Shown in pieces: positions 23,801 through 29,649 of a DNA stretch of 64,000 nt (its first letter is position 1; each line of letters begins with the position of its first letter). Below the pieces are notes generated by a model. That model did no database searches, was not told the origin of the DNA, and worked only from the letters and a program-made list of their open reading frames with translations. A program made the translations under genes and the position numbers. Source of the DNA: Artemia franciscana (lineage: Eukaryota; Arthropoda; Branchiopoda; Anostraca; Artemiidae); assembly GCF_032884065.1 (NCBI RefSeq), contig NC_088864.1:18865999-18929998 (forward strand), written 5' to 3'.

Positions 23801-26800
23801 CCATTTATTATTTTTATAATTTTTTAGAATATTCGGAAATACTTTTTCAATCAATTCATTTTTGGACGTCACTAAATTACAGAAATCAGCAGGTAGTTGT
23901 ATACGTCCTGAAATTGAGTCTACTGTTTGACCAGAGTCATCGTTTTGCAATCGGACACGCATATTTGTAGTTAATTTTAACATTTTTACGTGTGCCCATA
24001 AATTAGAATTTTTTAGGCAAGCATTCATTTCGTCTGCAGGAGTTAAACTACGTAAAAATTGCGAATATACAACATTCTTGGCTTTCCCATTGTCTCTGCA
24101 TATACAAAGCCGTATGTACTAATAATGACATCATATGCAAACGCTCTTTTTACAAACAAACAAACATGCATACACACAACTCGTTTTTATATAGATAGAT
24201 AGATAGATAGATACAATACAAATTAACTGCGTAAAACTTGCGAATATACAACATTCTTCGCTGTCCAATTGTCGCTGCATATAAATAGATTGTCAGGTTT
24301 ACCGACCCTCGAACATGCAACGTACAATTGTCCATGGGAAAAACAATCAGTATTAAGATCTATACCACATTTTTCTAATGATTGACCTTGAGCTTTGTTA
24401 ATGGTGATTGCAAATGCTAATCGAATTGGGAATTGCAATCTTTTAAATTAAAAAGGCAGATCCGTTGGAATCATGGGAATGCGAGGAATAAGAACAGCCT
24501 CACCTTCAAAAGGCCCTGTCAAGATTGTGGCCTCTATTAGGTTTTCCATTGTTTTTTTTACGGCAAGTCGATTGCCATTGTAAAGCTTTGGTGGGTTTAT
24601 ATTTCTTAAAAGTATTATTGGTACGCCTATTTTAGTTGTAGCACGTGTGGTGGAAACCCTGAAAGATCTATGGAATTTAAAAATTCAGATGGATAATTAA
24701 CCGCTTCATTTGGTTCCAAAACTGTGTCGACTGACTTGTAAAGGACTGCCTGGTCTCGAATCTTGGTCAAAACAATATTGTTGATTTCGTGGACGTCTAT
24801 ATTTTTGGGTGCGAGAATCGCTCTTTCACTTAGCCATTTATTATTTTTATAATTTTTTAGAATATTCGGAAATACTTTTTCAATCAATTCATTTTTGGAC
24901 GTCACTAAATTACAGAAATCAGCAGGTAGTTGTATACGTCCTGAAATTGAGTCTACTGGGAGCTTTCCGTTTCCAATTGTCAGCAATTGATCTGAAAATG
25001 TTTGACCAGAGTCATCGTTTTGCAATCGGACACGCATATTTGTAGTTAATTTTAATAGTTTTACGCGTGCCCATAAATTAGAATTTTTCAGGCAAGCATT
25101 CATTCGTCTTCAATGGCTCTGGTGGTGCAGCCAATAGAGGAAGTTTAACTTTTCCTGAGGCGCAACACATTCCCATTGTTTCACCATTGAATTTCAAGGC
25201 CTTGCAATAGGGACAAATTTTAGACATTGTCCCGATTTGAACACATCTACTCAAGCTATAATCATCGACTGGGTTGTACCTGAATGCCAGGCGATAACTT
25301 TCAGGTTGCTCTGATTCCTCGGCACGCTTTCTTTTCTTACTTTCTCTATCAGCAGCAAGCCTGATTTCTTGCTGTTCTTGTGATTCCTCGGCACGCTTTC
25401 TTTTCTTACTTTCTCTATCAGCAGCAAGCCTGATTTCTTGCTGTTCTTGTAATTCCTCGGCACGCCTTCTTTTTTCACTTTCTCTTTTAGCAGCAAGTCT
25501 GCTTCCGCGTTGCTCTGGTAGTTCCTCGGCACGCTTTCTGTTCTTTTTTTCTCTATCAGCCTCAAGTCTGTTTCCTTGCTGTTCTTTTGATTCCTCGGCA
25601 CGCTTTCTGTTCTTTCTTTCTCTATCAGCCTCAAGCCTGTTTCCTTGCTGTTCTTTCGATTCCTCGGCACGCTTTCTGTTCTTTCTTTCTCTATCAGCCT
25701 CAAGCCTGTTTCCTTGCTGTTCTTTTGATTCCTCGGCACGCTTTCTTTTCTGACTTTCTCTATCAGCAGCAAGTTTTTTGGCATAGACTCTTTGAGCATC
25801 TTCATCGGCTTTTGCCATGGTAAGTTCATCAGTCATTGTAAACTTAAACATTAATAGATTTCTACGTGAACATATGTCTTAAATATCTTGAATGACGTCA
25901 CCATCAAAGCAAAAATGACGACAACTAATTTCATGACGTCAGTCAACACAGAAACATGACGTCACCTGATCCACAGACAGACACACAGACAGACAACTTA
26001 TTTTTATATATATAGATTTTATTACCAAGAGTATTTGATTTTTGTATTCTATATCTTTATGCTTTTTTATTATTTTTTTTCATTAATGTAAGTTCAATAT
26101 AGAACAATTTCATTTTGTCATTTTATGATCATAAGTCTCTGATTTTGTGATCTATATTTAAAATGGATTTTGTTTCTTTTTTCTTAACGTGTAAGATTAA
26201 GATAAGATAATATTTTTATTTCAAAAATGTCTATCACAAGCCTCAAAGGAATTTGTGACCATAGGAATTTAATTTTTTAATCAAACCTCTAAGCACCATT
26301 AAGAAAAATTATTAATATTGGTTGTATACTTTCTACAAAACGTCATCCATTTACATGTTCCACCGTCATCTGTTTCGGTAAAGTAAAAAGCAACAAGTAT
26401 TCACTCGGAGGTTTATCCTTTTATTTTAAGAAAATCAAAAAGTGGAAAATCATTGCACGTAAAGGAGCTAAAATATCAGAGATAATTTGTTATCAACTAA
26501 ATAACCCACACTGAAAAATATACTGCTTCATTTCTAATTCTAAAGTCGTTCAACATTAACTAGTTAACTAGTTAACTAGCTATTAACTAGTTTTCTCCTG
26601 TGTTTGATTTTTACCAAAATGTCTGAACAAGAACTGCCAGAAGTTAAAGTTAACAAGTCCAATACAAGTGCTGTGAAAAATGCTTTGGATGCTGCTGTAA
26701 AAAATGTCTTTATTAAACATTATGGGTACACAGAGGATTTCAAAATTAACGATAGAAGATTGTTTATCAGTACCATTGCAGTTCTATTGGCTGGCGTTGC

Positions 26801-27418
26801 TATTTTATCAGATTACTTGTATCCATTTCCAGAGTCTAAGAAGATTCTTACTTTCTGCGTTGTAGTCTATTTTATTCTAATAGGCATTTTGGAACTATAC
26901 AATAGATATATAAAAAAAGATATTTTTTGTGTCATGAAATGCGGTGTAAAAGGGGAACTTGACCCTGACGTCCAATGGAAATGCTCATCAAGTCTGAAAA
27001 AAGTTGACCACAACTACCATCTTACAATGTCCCGCCATGATTCAGAGGTGACAAACGTGATTTCTATCAGTGCTTTGTTTAACTCAGATGGCGTACTGAA
27101 CAGGCCAGCAGTGCATCAACTAGTCAATCAGATGCACGTAGAACTCGACAAGAAAAAAATGTAAAAAAGGAGTAAATTTACAGTGTTTTTCTTCGTTTAT
27201 TGGATATTAGTATCAAAATGTATCCGTCTCAAAAAAAAATTTACTAACCTGAGAATTTTAGGGTTCTGATAGAGCGACGAGTCCACTGATGACTGATCAC
27301 CTTCATTTTTAGCAGGAGGTAGAACTGACCCAACAATTGCAAGATAATCAATCAATCGAGGACAAAAATACTTTTGTAGTGTATCAGTCACAGCAGCTGT
27401 TGGTGGTTGGCTAGCCAT
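7380..27418 (-). CDS. Madd: MADD / Rab3-GEP (DENN-domain Rab guanine exchange factor), 5' part of gene
   Basis: Coding exons are joined as 27418-27249, 19883-19593, 15858-15681 and 7552-7380, giving 270 codons and continuing past the left edge. The DENN tripartite module activates Rab3/Rab27 by nucleotide exchange in secretory vesicle traffic, and the vertebrate protein also binds a TNF receptor death domain; this is family knowledge. Seen here: the N-terminal KYFCPRLIDYLAIVG, then LLRRYP-like ILRRYPQNDHPDFPL, FCQPE, FVFTLTDKDTGKTRYGIC of the uDENN domain (roughly residues 15-130), a Ser-rich acidic linker containing SESGG, and TSLCLISHHPFF with FRECV at the start of the cDENN domain. Exon phases match at all three junctions. 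The rest of cDENN, dDENN and the C-terminus are outside the window. Introns are 7.4, 3.7 and 8.1 kb and filled with mobile elements. Confidence 0.87.
7740..9850 (-). pseudogene. Broken non-LTR retrotransposon (endonuclease plus reverse transcriptase)
   Basis: Reading on the minus strand, the N-terminal endonuclease starts near 9842 (IIGTWNVTTLNN, then YSGRKDG and GVGLMMDKEAAK), continues in other frames (LLGDFNA near 9400, LTWYSRDG near 9200), then a linker ORF (8506-8909) and the start of the reverse transcriptase (8065-8334, with LIKPLYKKGDKS and NYRGISLVSQGSKLL). The catalytic palm (YxDD) is absent: after SKLL the frame is lost and the sequence runs to a 3' end near 7740. The APE-type nuclease followed by RT indicates a LINE; the RTE/CR1-like assignment is a guess. 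Multiple frameshifts and stops make it dead. It lies in MADD intron 3. Confidence 0.85.
9077..9347 (-). repeat. Duplicated 70-bp segment inside the LINE
   Basis: A segment starting ACTTTTAACATCCATAACAG at 9077 is repeated almost exactly from 9278, about 200 bp on, inside the endonuclease region. It is a local rearrangement of the dead copy. Confidence 0.7.
9850..10190 (-). mobile_element. Probable 5' leader of the LINE
   Basis: This sequence lies directly upstream (minus strand) of the endonuclease start at about 9842 and contains no conserved protein. I infer that it is the element's 5' untranslated or promoter region from position alone. The plus-strand frame at 9867-10175 has no recognisable motif. 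Confidence 0.4.
10190..11785. other. MADD intron 3 sequence without recognised features
   Basis: I see no conserved protein, RNA gene or family A/B repeat here. Short frames at 10196-10429 and 11035-11277 lack motifs. The region ends in a long T tract. Confidence 0.5.
11786..11840. repeat. Poly(T) tract of 55 bases
   Basis: An uninterrupted T run, equal to poly(A) on the minus strand. It could be a retroposon tail, but no body was recognised next to it. Confidence 0.9.
12120..12545. repeat. Family A segment with truncated palindrome and terminal hairpin
   Basis: The left palindrome arm starts near 12143 (GTAAGGAGCGACATTAAAAC). The right arm stops at about 12316 after GTAAAGAGCGAGGG. The end carries GAGCCGGGTCGCTCC and a hairpin GTTCGTTACCACGAGC (12522-12541) followed by TGTTTGA. 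Confidence 0.7.
12700..12920 (-). pseudogene. LINE reverse-transcriptase C-terminal fragment
   Basis: The minus-strand frame 12714-12911 encodes LRSIYFALIQSNISYCSLVY and then HIKPIQILQNKSL. This resembles the thumb/C-terminal region of CR1- or Jockey-like reverse transcriptases, where a short helix pair precedes the conserved 'LQNKALR'. It is a scrap without catalytic motifs, and its frame is lost on both sides. Confidence 0.65.
13120..14268 (+). repeat. Family B C-tract tandem array, about 4 units
   Basis: Units of roughly 280-300 bp share GATCTGGTCGGGATTTGAAA, AAGTTAAAAATACCT, a run of 8-12 C, CAAAGAGAGC-GATCC and CCCACCAAGTTTCATCC. The left boundary resembles 20270-20345. The right end is fused to a family A palindrome at 14270. 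It lies in MADD intron 3. Confidence 0.75.
14270..14460. repeat. Family A palindrome, left arm truncated
   Basis: The unit starts inside the left arm (CCCTCGCTTTTTACGC), continues through the spacer and has a full right arm ending CTTACTTTCAGTTAAAAAA. It mirrors the truncation of the 12143-12316 copy. Confidence 0.7.
14460..15680. other. MADD intron 3 sequence without recognised features
   Basis: Only a short T tract (about 15138-15154) and AT-rich sequence are seen; the short frames have no motifs. Confidence 0.5.
15681..15858 (-). CDS. Madd: MADD coding exon 3 (linker)
   Basis: The acceptor TTATTTTCAG precedes CGATCATCG; the donor is AAAAAAG|GTAAGAAT. The 178-nt exon completes the AG of exon 2 into a Ser codon and ends in phase 0. 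It encodes a polar, Ser/Asp/Glu-rich linker (HRSVFAPSDSEKEKEGLNDN and later GQDSESGGSTCPSPRLLRKK). This low-complexity region between uDENN and cDENN is present at the same place in the family. Splice signals and matching phases on both sides are the main support. Confidence 0.8.
16255..16500. repeat. Family A long palindrome joined to a GTTGC hairpin
   Basis: Arms of about 100 bp (16272-16372 and 16400-16482) carry TATATGAAAGGGGTTGTCCC and its complement. The right end runs directly into TGTTGCGAGAGCAACA, a short hairpin like those at 37.4 kb. Confidence 0.7.
16500..17470. other. MADD intron 2 sequence without recognised features
   Basis: No repeat family shared with the rest of the window and no conserved protein frame is recognised. 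Confidence 0.5.
17470..19080. repeat. Family A block, right part diverged
   Basis: 17470-18640 matches the family (AATTTTTGGTCACTTAAAAA, the GACCTCTGAATCACAA spacer at about 17757, and the AGATAGG/GGTTCTCTGATA words). 18860-19060 repeats the last part in a more diverged form (GCAGATGGGAGCTCGAAAC, GGTTCTCTGATACACAGAAT). Frames here are shared non-coding repeat sequence. Confidence 0.65.
19593..19883 (-). CDS. Madd: MADD coding exon 2 (uDENN domain)
   Basis: The acceptor TCTAATTTCAG precedes ACGCTACCC; the donor is TTCTAG|GTATGTG. The 291-nt exon joins exon 1 as AG|A, recreating ILRRYP, and leaves AG for exon 3. It encodes most of the uDENN domain: HPDFPLSSDMIYFCQPENP, FVFTLTDKDTGKTRYGIC and LNFVRTLDREAVKMA. 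Apparent coding sequence on either side of these limits is intronic. Confidence 0.92.
20003..21330. mobile_element. Composite foldback element of families A and B
   Basis: Outer arms 20003-20220 and 21118-21325 are inverted copies; the ends carry GAGCTCATATGGCACTTGTG and its complement, then a GGTCGGAAGAGCC word. Inner arms 20427-20665 and 20878-21089 are inverted copies of family A sequence (AATTGGAGGACAACTAGGC; AAAACATGCATTAATT). The loop (20666-20877) carries a half palindrome. The arms contain no protein frame. It lies in MADD intron 1. Confidence 0.75.
21330..22380. other. MADD intron 1 sequence without recognised features
   Basis: AT-rich sequence; three isolated family A-like words (AAAACGAACAGAAATT near 21975 and 22030) suggest old fragments. 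No gene seen. Confidence 0.45.
22390..22505. repeat. Short minisatellite rich in ATATGACGT
   Basis: The words GACATATGACGTGTTG and TATATGACGTTGTTG alternate over about 110 bp. TGACGT occurs at least five times. No coding role is likely. Confidence 0.7.
22842..22872 (-). terminator. Helitron 3'-terminal hairpin
   Basis: A perfect 13-bp stem (TGTTGGGGTGGCG / CGCCACCCCAACA) surrounds a 5-nt loop, 5 bp before the terminal CTAG at 22837-22840. Hairpins at this position mark the end of rolling-circle transposition in Helitrons. Confidence 0.88.
22873..22902 (-). other. Second, internal Helitron-type hairpin and CTAG
   Basis: GGGGCG-CTTCG-CGCCCC forms a 6-bp stem at about 22883-22899. On the minus strand it is followed by ACCAACTAG (22874-22882), a second hairpin-plus-CTAG unit just upstream of the terminal one. 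Confidence 0.7.
23156..23182 (-). repeat. GATA microsatellite with Helitron-like 5' word
   Basis: Five to six TATC units precede TATATAAAAACGAGTTGTGTG on the minus strand, resembling the true 5' terminus at 26016 (TATATATAAAAATAAG then TTGTCTG). It may be the 5' end of an internal short Helitron. The same unit recurs at 24189-24215. Confidence 0.55.
23189..24028 (-). pseudogene. Helitron Pif1-type helicase C-terminal half, copy 1 (open frame)
   Basis: The 279-codon frame begins MNACLKNSNLW and encodes MRVRLQNDD, ERAILAPKN, ITINKAQGQSLEKCGIDL and LYVACSRVGKPDN, which correspond to the later helicase motifs (V and VI region) of Helitron Rep-Hel proteins. It lacks the N-terminal Walker A/B motifs, so it is only the end of the protein. 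It lost 14 codons relative to copy 2 after LQNDDSGQT. The frame ends VVYSQVLRS, typical for the C-terminus of these proteins. The start shown is just the first Met in the remnant. Confidence 0.85.
24047..25103 (-). pseudogene. Helitron helicase C-terminal half, copy 2 (frame broken)
   Basis: This tandem duplicate of the 23.0-24.04 kb unit is about 1.04 kb long and over 95% identical by eye. The frame is intact from MNACLKNSNLW (25087) to about 24627, then lost by a one-base deletion near 24634, and a stop appears near 24449 where the first copy has none. It retains FSDQLLTIGNGKLPVDS, which is missing in copy 1, so it preserves the ancestral sequence there. Confidence 0.85.
25078..25851 (-). 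CDS. Helitron N-terminal protein with charged repeat, truncated by internal deletion
   Basis: The 257-codon frame starts MFKFTMTDELTMAKADEDAQ. Residues about 30-190 are seven 23-residue repeats of the type RKRAEESKEQQGNRLEADRE, predicted to form a long charged helix. Next comes YRLAFRYNPVDDYSLS and a Cys-rich segment CPYCKALKF...MCCASGKVKLP, as in the N-terminus of Helitron Rep-Hel proteins, followed by PPEPLK. At this point the normal protein would go on into the Rep nuclease; here the sequence jumps to the helicase end and stops after NECLPEKF. The product could be made but has no catalytic part. It would lie downstream of the Helitron's left-end promoter region. Confidence 0.75.
   Translation of the reverse strand: MFKFTMTDELTMAKADEDAQRVYAKKLAADRESQKRKRAEESKEQQGNRLEADRERKNRKRAEESKEQQGNRLEADRERKNRKRAEESKEQQGNRLEADREKKNRKRAEELPEQRGSRLAAKRESEKRRRAEELQEQQEIRLAADRESKKRKRAEESQEQQEIRLAADRESKKRKRAEESEQPESYRLAFRYNPVDDYSLSRCVQIGTMSKICPYCKALKFNGETMGMCCASGKVKLPLLAAPPEPLKTNECLPEKF
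25296..25780 (-). repeat. 69-bp minisatellite inside the Helitron ORF
   Basis: Seven tandem 69-bp units preserve the frame. The first units (coding order) are nearly identical, with RERKNRKRAEESKEQQGN twice; later ones differ at several codons. A second minus-strand frame is also open through the array because the period is a multiple of three. Confidence 0.85.
25893..25964. promoter_or_regulatory. Three perfect TGACGTCA sites upstream of the Helitron ORF
   Basis: TGACGTCA occurs at 25893-25900, 25934-25941 and 25957-25964, with a TGACG half-site near 25916. This is the CRE/ATF consensus. It lies between the Helitron 5' end and its first ORF, where a promoter is expected. Another copy is at 23092-23099. 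The regulatory role is inferred. Confidence 0.5.
26017..26618. other. Intron 1 segment upstream of SPCS2
   Basis: AT-rich sequence with an 8-bp tandem word TTAACTAG (about 26556-26592) immediately before the SPCS2 start. It presumably contains the SPCS2 promoter and 5' leader; no TATA box is convincing. Confidence 0.4.
26619..27164 (+). CDS. Spcs2: Signal peptidase complex subunit 2 (SPCS2 / Spase25), single exon
   Basis: The 181-residue protein is a non-catalytic subunit of the ER signal peptidase complex, which cleaves signal peptides as proteins enter the ER; SPCS2 sits near the translocon. Seen: AVKNVFIKHYGYTEDFKIND, a first membrane segment (about 55-75, ending in DYLYPFPESKK), a second (about 81-100, FCVVVYFILIGILELY), then a cytosolic C-terminal domain with SSSLKKVDHNYHLTMS. 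Both membrane segments and the PFPESK loop match the family. The start ATG sits in ACCAAAATG, a good arthropod context. The gene is uninterrupted, antisense to MADD and nested in its first intron. It may be a retrocopy or an intronless functional gene; the intact frame and domain order favour function. Confidence 0.9.
   Translation: MSEQELPEVKVNKSNTSAVKNALDAAVKNVFIKHYGYTEDFKINDRRLFISTIAVLLAGVAILSDYLYPFPESKKILTFCVVVYFILIGILELYNRYIKKDIFCVMKCGVKGELDPDVQWKCSSSLKKVDHNYHLTMSRHDSEVTNVISISALFNSDGVLNRPAVHQLVNQMHVELDKKKM
27249..27418 (-). CDS. Madd: MADD coding exon 1
   Basis: The start ATG is at 27418 (ATGGCTAGCCAACC); the frame upstream closes quickly. The exon encodes MASQPPTAAVTDTLQKYFCP and RLIDYLAIVGSVLPP, then a Ser-rich stretch to QNPKIL, ending with donor CTCAG|GTTAGTAA in phase 2. 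KYFCPRLIDYLAIVG is the N-terminal signature of MADD/Rab3-GEP. The reading frame beyond the donor is intronic. The 3' end of SPCS2 on the other strand is 84 bp away. Confidence 0.9.
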
Positions 27419-27599
27419 CAATTAGAAAGCCATCGACAAGTAAACTAGAATAGACATCGTAAAGAGTCATGGTTTAGAATCACGTCACTATGCTGCTACA
27501 CTAGAATTTAGTACATAACTATATGCTAAAATAATTACTCCTAGATTTTCTAGGAGCAATGCTAGTCTTTTGTTCTTAAACTCCTCTGCGTTTTAGCAA

Positions 27600-27745
27600 A
27601 TTTGTAAAACGCCATTGGAAGTGACCCAACTTAGGATAAAAATACTTCTGAAGTGTGTCAATTACAGTAGCTGTAGGAGTTTAGCGAGCCAGCAATTAGA
27701 AAACCTTCGGCAAATGAACTAGAAACGACGTCACAAATAACCAAC
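27600..27745 (-). pseudogene. Decayed duplicate of MADD exon 1 and its upstream flank
   Basis: The segment is a diverged tandem copy of 27316-27450. Matching blocks are AAAAATACTT-TG-AGTGT, CAATTACAGTAGCTGT against CAGTCACAGCAGCTGT, and GCCAGCAATTAGAAAACC against GCCATCAATTAGAAAGCC. The start codon is changed (ATG to CTG on the minus strand), about 25 bp encoding the CPRLIDYLA region are missing and stops appear. It lies just upstream of the functional exon. Confidence 0.75.
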
Positions 27746-27859
27746 GATCACAAAATCCGTTGACAGTTAGAAGGTAATTAAAAAATCAGAAACAAGTGTG
27801 TTCTTGCGAATCTTCAGAAAATCAATATGATAAGACGTTTAGTCAACGTAAAATGAATA

Positions 27860-29365
27860 GAAATAGCTATAGTCAAACAGTTCGTGGTAACGAACTGTAG
27901 TAAGAAGTGACCCGGCTCAATAGTAGCCGAAACTCCAAAAAATGGAATTTTCATACCAATAGTTACATAAAAAAACATATTTTAATGCTGATTTTAAATA
28001 TATAACTTTCATCAAGATTAGTCTTACCTATCAAAAGCTACGAGCCTGAGAAAATTTGCCTCATTTTAGAAAATAGTTTTCTTTTTTTTCCCAGGGGTGA
28101 TCGTATCGACCCAGTGGCCCTAGAATGTCGCGAGAGGTCTCATTCGAACGGAAATTAATAGTTCTAGTGCCTTTTTAAGTGACCAAAATAACTAGAGGGC
28201 ACCTAGGTCCCTTCCCACACTCATTTTTTCCCCTAAGTCACCGGATCAAAATTCTGAGATAGCCATTTTATTCACCATAGTCAGAAAACACAATGACTAT
28301 GTCTTTGGGGACGACTTACTACCCCGCTGTCCCCGTGGGAGGGGTTGCAAGTTACAATCTTTGAATTGTGTTTACATATAGTAATGGTTACTTAGGTAAA
28401 AAAAGAAGGTAAAGGATATGGCATTAGACTTTACAGTCCGTACCGGCGGTGCTGATCTCCGTTTCTTGGCCCTTCAGCCAGAAAGTGCAATGGGGGGTTG
28501 GGGGCCAGCCATCCTGTCCTTTCGCAAACCCTTCCTGTCTACCTTCCTCAAATTTCTCCAGGTACCCATTTAGAGCTGGGTCGACTGGGTTCACCGGGAT
28601 TCGAACCCGCGTCCTCTCAGATCAAGGGATGGTTACTGGGAAGTGTACGGACGTCTTCAGGGGTATTTTTTTTGGTTTGAGAGGGAGAGTTGAGGTGGTG
28701 GGGGGTTACGTGGGAGGATTTGTCCTTCAAAAAACTTCTCATGGGGGAAGAGACTTTCAATGAAGGGGGCGCAGGATTTTTTAGCATTATTTAAAAAAAC
28801 AATGGAAAAATAAATATGAAAAGTTTTTTTCTACTGAAAGTGAGGAGCAGCATTAAAACTTAAAACGAACAGAAATTATTGCGCATATGAGGAGTTTGCC
28901 TCCTCGTAATACCTCGCTCTTTACGCTAATGTATTTTTAGTAATTTAAACTATTTATTCTAGGGCCTTTGTTATTCAAGGGTCATTCTTCAGGAATTGGG
29001 ACAGAATTTAAGCTTTAGTGTAAAGAGCGAGGTATTGACGAGGGGGGATTCCCTCGTATACGCAATAAAACATACGAATATAGAAGTTTGTTACGTAAGT
29101 TATTTGTAAATTACGTATATTTTTTACTAAAGAAAATGTTCGAAAAAAAATTAAAAGATCTAGTTGCCTTTTTAAGCAATCAAAAAATTGGAGGGTAACA
29201 AGGCTTCATCCCTCTCCTTTTTTCTCAAAATCTTCCGATTAAAACTATGAAAAAGCCATTCAGCCAAAAAAAAATTAAAATACAAATTTCGTTTTAATTA
29301 TTTATGTGTGGAGAGCCAAGATCAAAACATGCATTAGTTAAAAAACGTCCAGAAATTAAATAAAA
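27860..29365. repeat. Family A block starting with the terminal hairpin
   Basis: The hairpin CAGTTCGTGGTAACGAACTG is at 27879-27898, followed by GTAGTAAGAAGTGACCCGGC. The unit runs through a palindrome of the second type at about 28880-29070 and the AATTGGAGGGTAACAAGGC segment near 29190. It is interrupted by a SINE at 28393-28628. It lies upstream of MADD exon 1. Confidence 0.7.
28393..28628 (-). mobile_element. tRNA-derived SINE inserted into family A
   Basis: The minus strand contains GGGTTCGAATCCCGGTGAAC, an RNA polymerase III B box (28591-28615 region). The 236-bp body ends in a T/A-rich tail at the left. Target duplications ATGGTTACT flank it at 28384-28392 and 28629-28637. The uninterrupted family A copy at 5324-5345 reads straight through the site, confirming the insertion. 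No A box is seen; the head may be truncated. Confidence 0.8.
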
Positions 29366-29648
29366 AACGAGTTTTTTTAAATGAAAGTAAGAAGCGAAAT
29401 TAAAACTTAAAACAAACATAAATTACTCCGTTTATGAAAGGGGCTTTTCCTCCTCAACGCCCCACTCTTTACGCTAAAGTTTTTTACTGTTTTAAGAAGT
29501 AGAGTTAAAAGAAAGAGTCATACTTTAGCGTAAAGAGCGGGGCTTTGAGGAGAAAAAGCCCCTTTCACACACAGAGTAATTTATGTTCGTTTTGAGTTTT
29601 AATGTCGCTTCTTACTTACATTTCAAAAAAACTGTTTTTTTTTATTTA
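29366..29648. repeat. Family A long palindrome, best-preserved copy
   Basis: Arms at about 29366-29480 and 29518-29648 are nearly complementary (GAAAGTAAGAAGC / GCTTCTTACTTACATTTC; AAGGGGCTTTTCCTCCTC / GAGGAGAAAAAGCCCCTTTC) around a spacer of about 40 bp. Confidence 0.75.
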
Positions 29649-29649
29649 A

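Larger units (their letters stand above)
22837..26016 (-). mobile_element. Non-autonomous Helitron with complete ends
   Basis: On the minus strand the element begins TCTATATATATAAAAATAAG at 26016 and ends at 22837 with a GC-rich hairpin followed by AGCTAG. It sits between A and T of the host, the classic Helitron A|TC...CTAG|T arrangement. Inside, in order, are an N-terminal zinc-finger-like ORF with a charged repeat, and two tandem copies of a Pif1-type helicase C-terminus. The HUH (Rep) nuclease and the Walker motifs of the helicase are missing, so it cannot move by itself. Total length is 3,180 bp, within MADD intron 1. Confidence 0.88.

Noticed and set aside
25296..25780. CRISPR-like regular repeats
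   Set aside because: The 69-bp units are contiguous without spacers and encode a protein repeat in a eukaryotic Helitron.
25251..25829. Second long minus-strand frame through the Helitron repeat
   Set aside because: It stays open only because the 69-bp repeat has a period divisible by three; no motif is present.
28585..28620. Possible tRNA gene (GGTTCGAATCC B box)
   Set aside because: No acceptor stem, anticodon arm or A box in place; target duplications show a SINE.
28449..28763. 104-codon frame with Pro/Ser-rich sequence
   Set aside because: It runs through the antisense of the SINE and family A, so it is not a gene.
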